Below are positions 55,301 through 64,000 of a stretch of 64,000 bases of DNA, piece after piece. The notes below the pieces were generated by a model. That model did not search any database and was not told the origin of the DNA. It saw only the letters and a list, made by a program, of their open reading frames with translations. This DNA is from Branchipolynoe longqiensis (Eukaryota > Annelida > Polychaeta > Phyllodocida > Polynoidae), in the NCBI GenBank assembly GCA_030323885.1, contig CM059194.1:3151291-3215290 (forward strand), written 5' to 3'. The translations under genes were made by a program, and so were the position numbers. Position 1 is the stretch's first letter; every line of letters begins with the position of its first letter.

Positions 55301-55970
55301 TTGTTCCCACAGAGAGTCTGTTTCTTTACAATGTAATCCACATTAAAGTCTAACTAGTCTTAGTATCTCATATGTGTCCATGTCAGTTATATGTCTCATG
55401 ATTCATTTAAAAGGTCAATCCTTCATTAGATTGCCAGCTGGAGGCCTATATATATTTGGTTGCCGATGAGTATACTCTTGGTGTGAGTCTGATTACAAAT
55501 TGCCCATTGTAGTTCAGTATGTTGCAGTTGGTGAGGTTAAGGCCTCATATTTTGATGTATCATTATCAGTTCATTTTTGAATAATTCCAGTCCACCTCTT
55601 TGTTTGGTTCGAAACCATCTGGCCCTTGTATTTTCTGTCGCTCTCATGAATTGGTAGACTGGTACACAGCCTAGTCTATCTTCCATGTGAATGTTGAGTC
55701 CAAGTTACCGAATATTGTGAAGACATCAAATCCTGACCAGGTAGGTTATCCTTAGCCTGGTCAATCATGTTGGGGAAGACTTGTATGTTTAGATGGCAAT
55801 CTTTAAGCCTGTTGGCCTTCAGTTTCTGTCAGAGGATCAGTACAAATAGTGGTGGCCCATCATCCACCAAACCCAGGTCCTCGCAATCGCTCCTCTCCCG
55901 TGCAATGAACCCCCCCCGACACCATAAGACCCCACCAACCCCCATTGTGGTAAAGATTGAGTGACTGTTG
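52360..55970 (-). pseudogene. LINE-J, long decayed antisense copy (endonuclease, RT, 3' UTR)
   Basis: Reading the reverse strand from about 55970 down: an endonuclease remnant NIYRPPAGNLMK at about 55424-55459 (the YxPP neighbourhood of LINE APE-type endonucleases), an RT block SRKAFDTID near 53965-53995, GVPQGST near 53805-53830, LFAD near 53720-53737, LQRIQNQAMRTVYKA at 53223-53270, and a 3' end with the stem-loop 52417-52432, AATAAATACTTTACC and poly(A) at about 52360-52383. Frames are broken many times. In the FADD box the second Asp reads as Val, so the active site is lost. At about 3.6 kb it is the longest LINE in the window. Forward open frames at 53066-53308, 53864-54184 and 54684-54884 are antisense shadows. 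The exact 5' end is uncertain. Confidence 0.75.
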
Positions 55971-56739
55971 AATAGACATATATTTTTTTTTCTTGAGTGA
56001 GTTGTTGAGTTGTTTATCTGGGCTGAGAATTTGTCATTCAACTTTTTTAATAGATATTTATGCTCTTGTATCTCATATCATGTGCATTCACTTGGTGTGT
56101 TCTGTGTGTGCATGGTGCTCTCAGCATAATGGGCAATAGGTAGCCGCACTCATAACTGTTTTCCCTATATGTGGTAATACTGTAGCTGGTAGTAAAAGGA
56201 AGTTAAATCTCACTCCTTTTCACCATTTTCCGTACACCAAAAGCAAGCGCAAACCAACCCGACATGCAACAACGCATCGATGGCAATGATAGCTTTTTAT
56301 ACCCAGGAACACACAGCCAGCACCCATCCACTGACAATCGACATGATTTATTAACATTGAGAACATTGATAATATGACAACAGGAGAACATTGTCAGAGA
56401 GAACCACCATTAACACAGCGTTCGGGGAAGTTTCAGTATAGCTACGCAGATAAGCCTCATCCCCACAAGTGGTATAACATTCACTTCCATTGGAACATCG
56501 CATGATGGCTATGATGTTTTAACATAAAAGCCACTGGTCACTGGAGCATGCAGAGGGAGGAAAATCACCTATGAACAGATTTGGTGTCCATAAACCACAC
56601 AAGGTTTTGCTCTGTATATGCGGCATGTTGTTTTCCTGATAGTCAGTCTCGTTTTTTCTGTGACATAAGTCATGGTCACAGTGGTAACAAGGACAGAATA
56701 TGGGTCCCCCATAAGTTTAGTAAGTAAGTGCAGTTTTCC

Positions 56740-56880
56740 ACTGATAACACTGTGGGCCTTATAAATCACTGTGGTCCTTTTTGTAGCGAAATATAGTTAG
56801 TCCCAAGAGGCTCACTGTGGGCCTTTATAAATCTTGTGTTCCTTATAAATCTGTCATCTTTTGTAGTGAATATAGCTATG
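56740..56880 (+). repeat. Short tandem duplication of about 62 bp
   Basis: CACTGTGGGCCTTATAAATC occurs at about 56750 and nearly again at 56812, followed by TTTTGTAG-GAAATATAG in both. The rest of 55971-57560 holds no recognised feature. Confidence 0.6.
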
Positions 56881-57574
56881 TCCTTCAGAGGGCCTCAGTT
56901 CGGACCAAGCTCTTTGTATCCTTTGTGAGGATAAGAAGCTGGGTTGACTCAGTTCAATTGTTGGTGTGCTGATGGGCGGTGCAGCATCCTCCTGGCACTG
57001 TACAAGGTGCTTCTTGGGCATCCATGGCACCATTCTTGGTAATCACACTGGTGGGTGAGGTAGTGGGTGGGTGTCCGAGATGGGTAACTGATCAAAACAA
57101 TCACAAGGAGAGACCATCCGGCCGTTCTTTATGAAACAGGAGGGGGGTGATTCTTCACAAATGGTATAGTTCCGAAAATATTTCGTAAATCAAATGCCGA
57201 CATTATTCAGTTAGGTAAGGTTTCAGTCAACTACCAGGCCTGTCCAATCGATTATTAATATATACTTTTGCATCTGGGCCCACTGTTCATAAATATAATA
57301 TATGGGTGGGATCATAAGTGCATTATGTGAAAATAAACGGGTCAAAGGGGAATTGTTCTATTACTCTCTTACTATGATGTTATTGACATTATATATATTA
57401 CCGATTGTTAATACTCTGCAACACGTTGAAAGTCGACTGTTGACGTCACATGTGACTACAATTAATTGTGACACCACAATTATTATTTGTAAAGTGTCAT
57501 ATCTCCTCGGGAGCTCATTGCACCTCTTTACATACAAAAAGCAAATAGTTCAAATATAAATCGAGTGCCGCTGA

Positions 57575-57872
57575 CTATGGTATTCTCACCCATTTTGGTA
57601 GATCGGTGGGATTGGGAAACCCTGGATGAGTCAAAACAATGACTTAACAATTGATACGTGTAGTTTCTAGCCAACTGCATGGCATTATATAGGATAGACA
57701 CCAGAACTGGTTGGCTAATTGCCAGGATAATGGACTGAGTGGGATAAGAAAGTCATAGTCCTGGCAGCCGGTCTCTAATGGGACCAGCACTATAAATTCA
57801 ACAGGAGTCTGCACTGTCATAGTTCGGTACCATTCTGATATGACTATTATATGGTTAGCCAGGGCAACCAAG
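57575..57872 (+). mobile_element. SINE-A, degenerate
   Basis: Partial head (GATCGGTGGGATTGGGAAAC), CAATGACTTAACAATTGATA, GGTTGGCTAATTGCCAGGAT, GCACTATAAATTC and ATTCTGATATGACTAT. The end is rearranged. Confidence 0.72.
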
Positions 57873-57879
57873 CAGAACC

Positions 57880-58085
57880 CTCTATTCTCAACTGTCTTCT
57901 GGTTACAGAAAGAGAGGGAAAAACCCCACGTCTACGGTTCCAAGGATCCCATCAAGACGAAACCTTAACCAGAGCATTAAGACCGACTCATGGACGCAAC
58001 TCTCACAGCAGAGAGCTAAATGGAGAGCGGCAGTCAAGTAATGAAAGCAGTATTTGTCGCATCGCGACCGACATCATGGGTGGGG
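57880..58085 (+). pseudogene. LINE-H C-terminal fragment
   Basis: Forward copy of the LINE-H 3' end: AGAGGGAAAAACCCCACGTC, TTCCAAGGATCCCATCAAGA, ACTCTCACAGCAGAGAGCTA, AAATGGAGAGCGGCAGTCAA then GTCGCATCGCGACC. It lacks the long ATG tail. Confidence 0.78.
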
Positions 58086-58136
58086 GGTGTTGCCAGACGA
58101 AAACGCTCCAAAAAAACGAACCGATCCATTATGCAC

Positions 58137-58200
58137 AGTTCGGTTGGTTGGTTGTCAGAGTTTTACGTCCTAGCGACATCTAAGGTATATATCAGGACAG
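58137..58200 (-). repeat. SINE-A tail fragment
   Basis: GGTTGGTTGGTTGTCAGAGT, TTACGTCCTAGCGACATCTA. A tRNA-like head in the same orientation near 58545-58610 (GAGTTCGAATCCCACGACCT) may be its other end. Confidence 0.6.
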
Positions 58201-58659
58201 GATATGTTTGCTTCGGACACACTTGGTTGAACCGACACCCACCACTAAAGCACTAACTGGACTAAGGCCAACTAGTCCCTACAAACAATTGGTGGACTCC
58301 CCGCCCCTGCGGCAAAAATCGCTCCGCCCCTGAATTTTTTATATATTCTTCGATATTTTTGTAACCGTTAAAACATGCGTACGGAACTAGCATAACAAAA
58401 TGTGTTGCATACATTTTTACGCGTTGGTTTAGAGGTCGGCCAGGGTTCAAACCCAGGATGACCACCCCCAAAAAACCGCCGTCCCACTGGACAACGTCCT
58501 GGACTAATAGTGTGGATAGTAGCGTACTATGCATTCTCCTTGCACAAGAGTTCGAATCCCACGACCTACCAGAACGAGAGTCGGGCGGTCGACTCATTCA
58601 GCCATCGCAGATCTGTTACCTATTACGTCAACTATACAAAATAACAAGATACAAGAAAC

Positions 58660-58770
58660 CCCCCGACCTTGATTTTTATTTTCAAAGGCCGATCACCAAT
58701 TTGTGTTGTTTGGCCTAATGTGGTCACCAAGTTCAAACGCTCGTCGTTATACAGCGCCCTCCACGAGTCC
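58660..58770. repeat. Dispersed repeat shared with 45760-45900
   Basis: TATTTTCAAAGGCCGATCACC region, TGTTGTTTGGCCTAATGTGG. Unclassified. Confidence 0.4.
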
Positions 58771-58974
58771 CTTCAATAATTAACTTGCTGTATAAGTCAT
58801 CGTCATTAGTTCCGGTCGAGCAGCTTGGGTGGTCGGCAGGTCGCAGGGGTCGCAGGTGTCAGATGTCACTCATAAGAATCAGCCATTTATTTCCAACAAA
58901 GCCAAAACGTGACCCAGCGTGTGATGTTGGTTTGGTAGTTATAATTGTGAACTTCCTTCACGCTTTTCGTCTCG

Positions 58975-60700
58975 TCTGCCACGATGTGGGTGAACTGTTT
59001 GGGAAATGCTGTGATGTTGTGAATTCTTGGTAAGTGCCTTGATTTGGGTTAACTGTTGGAAAATGAGTGATGTGGGTGGAACAGTTTGGTAAGTTGCTGC
59101 GATGTGGGTAGAACTGGTTGGTAAGTGCTGCGAGTGGGTGAACTGTTGGTAAATGCCCACGATGTGGGTGAACTGTTAGTAAGTGGCTGCAATGTGGGTG
59201 AACTGTTGCTAAGTGTTGCGCTGGTTGGGTGAACTGTTGGGTAAATGCCGGGAAGGTGGGTAATTGTTGGTAAATGCTGTGGATGTTGGTAGCTGTTGGT
59301 ATTGCATGATTTGTTGAACTGTTGGTAAAATGCCATGATGTGGGTCAATTGTTGTAAATGCCATGATGTGGGTGAACGTTTGTAAATGCTGTGAAGTGAG
59401 GTTAACTTTTGGTAAATGCAGAGATGTAGTGAGCTGTTGGTGAATGCCGTGATGATGGGTGAAATGCTGGCAATGTGCGTGAACTGTTTGGTATAATGCT
59501 GCGAGTGGTGAACTGTTGTAAATGCAGCGATGGCTGGTGAAGCTGTTGGTAAGATGCAGCCATGAGGGTAACGGTTGGTAAATGCTTCAAAGTGGGTGAC
59601 CTGTTGGCAAATGCCATATGTGGGTGAGCTGTTGGTAAGTGCCGCGATGTGGAAGAAGAACAGTTTGGTGAATGCCGTGAGTGGGAGAATTTTTGGTAAA
59701 TTCCATTATAGAGGTGAACTGTTGGTAAATGCCAGCAAGTGGGTGAATTGTCTAGAAATGCTGCGATGTGGGTGAAACTGTTGGTAAATGCTGCGATGAA
59801 TGGGTGAACTGTTTGTAAATGCTGTGATGGTGGGTGGAAACTGTTGGTAAATGCCATGATGTGTGTGAACCTTGTAAATGCTGCGATGTGGGGAACTGTT
59901 GGTCAATGAAGTGATGTGTGTGAATTGGTTGGGGGTAAATGCAATGAATGTTGGTTGAACTGTTGGTAAATGCCACATGTGGGGTGACCTCCTGGTAATG
60001 GCCACGATGTGGGTGAACCTGTTGTACATGCGGCGATGTGGGGTGAACAGTATTGGTAACTGTTGGCGATGAGGTTGAACTGTTGGTAAGTACTGTTGCG
60101 ATGTTGGTGAACTGTTGGTAAATGCCATGATGTGGGTCAAAACTGCTGTAAATCCTGCGATGAGGGTCAACTGCAGTAATGCCATGATGTGGGTGAAATG
60201 TTGGTAAATGCCACCCATGTGGGTGAACTGCTGGAAATGCCACAATGTGGGGTGAACTGTTATTACATGCCCGGGATGTGGGTGCACTGCTGGTAAATTC
60301 TCTAATGTGGTGATACTGTTTGGTAACTGCCTGATGTGGGTGAAATGTTAGGAATTGTCACAAAGTGGGTGAACTGACCCTTGGTAACTGCTGTGGATGT
60401 GAGTGAACTGGTGGTAAGTGAAGCGAATGTGGGTGAATCTGCTGGTAATGCGGCAATGTGGGTGAACTGTTTGGTAAATGCTGTGATGTGGGTGAATGTT
60501 GGTAAGTGCCATGATGTGTGTTAACTCCTGGTAAATGCCCGGTGATGTGGGTGACCTGCTGGTAAATCCGGCGAATTGGGTGAACTGTTGATATATGCCG
60601 TGATGAGTGTGAACTGCTGTTAAGTTTCTGCGATGGTGGGTGAACTGTTGGTAGATGCAACCATGTGGGTGAACTGTTGGCAAGTGGATGTAGGATGGTC
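58975..60700 (+). repeat. Minisatellite of about 29 bp, roughly 60 units
   Basis: Unit near GATGTGGGTGAACTGTTGGT then AAATGCYGC, with length variation of 28-31 bp. It runs about 1.7 kb in one orientation. The many indels relative to a constant unit may be real drift or long-read error. Reverse-strand frames here are repeat artefacts. Confidence 0.9.
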
Positions 60701-60779
60701 CATGAACAACGAGAAGGGTATAAGTTTTGAATGTAGTGTGAGGGGGATCCATGGCTCACCGAAAGGAAATGCCGCACAC

Positions 60780-61795
60780 ACCCAGTAGGTGTGGGGAGGT
60801 GTGGGGACCTGTGGTTGTGGTGCGTGATGCGTGTAGGTGGGTGTTGGGAGGATGGTTGTACGTAGGTATGGGTGTCGGTGTGGGTAGGTCCGGTTTGATG
60901 GGTGTGGTTAGTGTGGGGGTGTGAGCGGGGAGATTGTTAGGTGTGGGTGGATGTAGGAAGGTGTTTGGGTGTGGGAAGGTGTGCCTGTGAGTAGTTGTTG
61001 GGTTTGTGTGGATAAGTAGTATGTTTGTGTGGGTGGCGGTGTGGGTGGTATGTGTGGATGTGGGGTGGCGGGTTAGGTGTGGGTGGATGTAGAAAGGTTG
61101 TGGTGTCGAATGGGACTGAAATAGGTGTGGGTTGGTGTGGATAAGTAGCTGTAGGTGTGTGTGGCGGTTCGGGTGTCGGTGTAGAGTGTGGCGGTGTGTG
61201 GATTGTGGATGTGGGGTTGTGTGTAAGTTGTAGATGTGGTTATGTGTGAGGTGTGCGTGGGTGTTGGGTAATGAGGGTAGTGGGTGTTTGCGTGTGTGGG
61301 TGTGGGTCATGTGGTTTGAATTGGGCTAAGGCCAACATACATTAAAGGTTTGGTGGTGGGTGGGCGAGGGTAAGTATGGGTGGGTGTGGGTGGAGCTCAG
61401 TGGATTTAGGTAGGGCGGGGGTGGGTGTGGGTGGCTTTGGGTAAGTGGGGGTAAGTGTGGGTGGGTGTGGGTGTGGGTGGGTGTGGGTTAGCTCTGGATG
61501 GTGGTGGGTAGCTCTGGACGGGTGTGGGTAAGGTCTGGATGGGTGTAGTAGGAGTGGTGGGTGTGGATGGGTTGGTACTCTCTGGGTACGAGTGGATGGG
61601 CGTGGGTTGCTGGGTGGATTTAGTTGGAAGTGTAAATGCATATGGGTAAGTGTGGGTAGTTGTGGGTATGAGTGTGTGGTGTGGGTGGATGTGCGTGGAT
61701 GTTGGAGGGTGTAGGTAAGGCATGGGAAGTATTGACAGGCTTGGTAGGTGTTGGAGTCGATATTGGAAGGTGTATGTAGGTTGTGGTGTAGAGTG
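60780..61795 (+). repeat. GGTGTGGGTGG-type G/T-rich array
   Basis: About 1 kb of degenerate GTGTGGGTGGGTGT units, with no stable longer period that I could fix. Strong G/C strand asymmetry. Pro/His/Thr-rich reverse frames (60756-61310, 61342-61869) are artefacts. Confidence 0.85.
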
Positions 61796-62409
61796 ACAGG
61801 TGCCAAACTTTGCCAAAGTCCGTTTGCTTTAAACCTCCGGAGGAATCCTCCTCTTGCACATGCGTCCAAGCGGCAAATCTAACCACTAGCCCCATCTCAT
61901 CCGGCATACCCACGGAATACAAAATACTGATTAATACATTGTTGGGGCATCGACATCCACACCAAGAAAGTATGAGAGTTAAGTTTGTAATATCGGGCTA
62001 TTATGAAGACAAGACTTGGGAAGATCTCATTCTATAACCAGAAGGTAATCTGGATTGACCATTCTCACCACCGGCCTCAGTGCGTTATCTGAGATAATTA
62101 CACCCTTGCTGATTGATTGATTGAATGATATGTGAGATATCAGCAGGGGCAGGCAGGGCTCGCAATCATATACCAGACAGGGGCAATCAGTCAGGAGGAA
62201 GCCTTGGGTTTAACTCCTATCCACAGATGGATTCTGAGGTTGACAGCAACCATCTAGAAAATGTGTATACATTTTATCATCTGACACTTCCCCCCTTCTC
62301 ACTAAGATTTCAATTAAAAGTACACCTACATCATAAATCACTCGTCAACTAACCTCCACCATCATTATAAACTTTATACCATAAGAACGAACAATGTTTC
62401 ATTCTTTGT

Positions 62410-62530
62410 TCGAAGTTCTGACTTACTGGCAACATCTAAGCCATCTCAGGAGGGTATCCGATTTGTATTTGCCACCCATGTGAAGTTGATAGTACTCCTC
62501 CACTGGTGAGTCAAGGATACCGACATCATT
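62410..62530 (-). repeat. SINE-A, degenerate fragment
   Basis: ACTGGCAACATCTAAGCCAT and CTCCACTGGTGAGTCAAGG resemble the SINE-A 3' half. 61800-62409 holds no recognised feature. Confidence 0.4.
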
Positions 62531-62562
62531 GAACACGCTACCCCTGCAATCCATCGCCGTCC

Positions 62563-62890
62563 CGCGGGTGCTGTCACTATGGACTCAGCCTGTGGCAGCA
62601 CCATCTTTGTGCTGTCACTATGGACTCAATGTGTGACAGCAAACGCATCTTCCACATGAGAATTGAATGCATACCCACTGCACCATCCCGTCCTTTGCGC
62701 TGTCCACTTTATGAACTCAGCCTGAGAACAGCGACCATCTTTGCGATGTCACTATGGACTCAGATGTGACAGCACCATCTTTGCACTGCAATGGAACATC
62801 AGCGGGTGACAGCGAGAATTGAACACCCTACAAACAGCACCATCCTACGCCGCGGTTCTGTCACAATGGCTCAATGTGTGACAACCAGAC
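62563..62890 (+). repeat. Tandem repeat of about 41-60 bp
   Basis: CTGTCACTATGGACTCAGCC, TGTGACAGCACCATCTTTG repeated about five to six times with drift. 62891-63285 holds no recognised feature. Confidence 0.75.
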
Positions 62891-63289
62891 TAACCTCCGA
62901 ATCATCAGAAGGAGATGAGACTGCAACAGCCACACCTGCTAGATTCTAACAACCGCAAGAGCAAACGAAAGTATCCTACAAAAACCAAGAACAAAGAAAT
63001 AACCATACAAAAAAAACACACACTGCAAAAAACACAAGGACAAACAAAACAGATGTGACATTTACTCAGCGGCCCTAATTACACTTTCGTTTATGACTGC
63101 CGCGTGGCTTCCTTGTCCACGTGTCTGCCGACGTGACCTGCTTGTGAAAACAGCCCTGTTTTTGAGTTCAATCTCCAACCCCCCCCAGGTGCGGGAAATG
63201 ATAATAACCGGCCTCTGGTGGCGAGGTCGATAACAGCAATTGACGGCGTGGTATTCGGGCAGACTGGCTGTCGGTGTAAGAATGCGTTA

Positions 63290-63510
63290 TGGAGGTGATG
63301 GTGGTGGTGGTGGTGCGGATTATGTGAGTGAGTTGTGGTGCTGAAGTGCTGGTGACGGGTGTGGGAGGTGGTGTTGGTGTGGTTGCGGCGATGGTGGTGG
63401 TGCTGGTGGTGCTAGAGGCGTGAAAGTGGTGGTAATGGTGTGTTTGTTGTTTCTGAAGCTGCCTGTTTGGTGGTGCTGAATGGTGGTGACGGTGTGGGTT
63501 GGTGTGAGGA
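63290..63510 (+). repeat. GGT/GTG-rich simple repeat
   Basis: Irregular GTGGTGGTGGTG tract with several interruptions. The reverse Pro/Thr-rich frame at 63320-63727 largely reflects it. Confidence 0.8.
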
Positions 63511-63724
63511 CCTTTGGAGCAGTGTTTTTATGCACCAATCTGTTTAGTGCTTTAGCCGGAGTTAAGGCAACTAGCCGCGTTAAAGCTACCTCAGGGTAGC
63601 GGGGGGTTTGGAGAAATGTGTGAATTCGGTATGGCACCAATGTTTTAGGCCGCCACTGATAGCTATACCGTGAGTTTATTAATAGATTTGGGAATTCCCT
63701 CCGCGACGATATGCTGTACGCCCC

Positions 63725-64000
63725 CAATGCGGCGGGAGCATTAATAAAGGTTCGATTTTAGGGTTTAATTTGACATTCCAAATTCACTTATCACGTATGT
63801 AAATCTGCATTGAAAAGATTAGGGTATAATATATTTGCCGTCGTTCGGCGGTGGCGGTGCAGCCATTTTAGTTTGAACGTTGGACAGTATGGAAAATGAC
63901 GTCGAAGCGGAAGCGGCAATTGTATTACTTTACATTTCCGTCGATTCGAAAATATTAATATGCGGCAGCAGCGTTAATCTCGCTTCGATTTTAGGGCTAA
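63725..64000 (+). promoter_or_regulatory. Promoter-like right edge with a repeated TTCGATTTTAGGG segment
   Basis: Contains GCAGCCATTTTAG (YY1-like) near 63859 and ATGACGTCG (CRE-like) near 63896. An ATG at 63889 opens a frame reading MENDVEAEAAIVLLY that stays open to the window end (37 codons). However, GCATTAAT...TTCGATTTTAGGGTTTAA at about 63737-63765 recurs at the very end (63969-64000), so the frame may lie in a repeat. Gene status cannot be decided here. Confidence 0.25.

Noticed and set aside
59402..61869. Several reverse-strand frames of 130-190 residues
   Set aside because: They translate the 29-bp and GGTGTGGG arrays in overlapping phases and contain no domain.

Overview
This is TE-dense non-coding eukaryotic DNA, most likely from a mollusc. 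The best pointer is a dispersed tRNA-headed SINE (about 31460-31785, with fragments at 21755-21890 and 7438-7514) whose body I recognise as a SINE widespread in gastropods and bivalves. The rest is non-LTR retrotransposon debris, several further tRNA-headed SINE families, TTAA-flanked MITEs and many minisatellites. I see no bacterial-style operon and no host gene that I can name. The species is not identifiable from the window alone.

Layout. 1-2606: a non-LTR retrotransposon reverse transcriptase (RT) split by a 977-bp TTAA-flanked MITE. 2.6-9.3 kb: SINE and MITE fragments, TA repeats and a LINE tail. 9.5-10.9 kb: a G-rich minisatellite and a SINE-C group. 10.9-15.9 kb: two elements with 10-bp internal periodicity, many SINE-A copies (one split by a 407-bp MITE) and a LINE 3' end. 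16.2-20 kb: a CpG-rich promoter-like island followed by short-period arrays. 20.2-26 kb: an inverted-repeat array, a small MITE, and minisatellites of about 23, 31 and 80 bp around another periodic element. 26.3-31.2 kb: a nested region bounded by matching inverted termini, a 500-N assembly gap and a second promoter-like cluster. 31.3-38.7 kb: nested MITE/SINE/LINE copies and a CA-rich minisatellite. 39-49 kb: a tandem SINE-C cluster, SINE-B copies, SINE-A copies and another nested MITE. 49-52 kb: a roughly 50-bp minisatellite, a periodic GC-rich element and a 204-bp duplication. 52.4-56 kb: a decayed antisense LINE with endonuclease and RT remnants. 57.5-62.9 kb: SINE/LINE pieces and long G/T-rich minisatellites. 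63.2-64 kb: a GGT repeat and a promoter-like right edge.

Families used below are named by me. SINE-A is tRNA-headed, has a conserved central part and usually ends in AAC-type repeats. SINE-B is tRNA-headed with an A-rich tail. SINE-C is tRNA-headed and occurs in tandem. MITE-A has TTAA target sites and termini AGTTGCATGGTCCGATGG. E elements have TTAA-like flanks, GTCACA near both ends, and interiors of degenerate 10-11 bp repeats. LINE-J has a conserved 3' stem-loop and poly(A). LINE-H ends in an ATG microsatellite.

The clearest candidates for something undescribed are the E elements, whose interiors repeat at about one DNA helical turn, and the LINE-J 3' stem-loop, which shows compensatory changes between copies. 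All calls come from reading the sequence by eye. Element edges are approximate unless a target-site duplication is stated.
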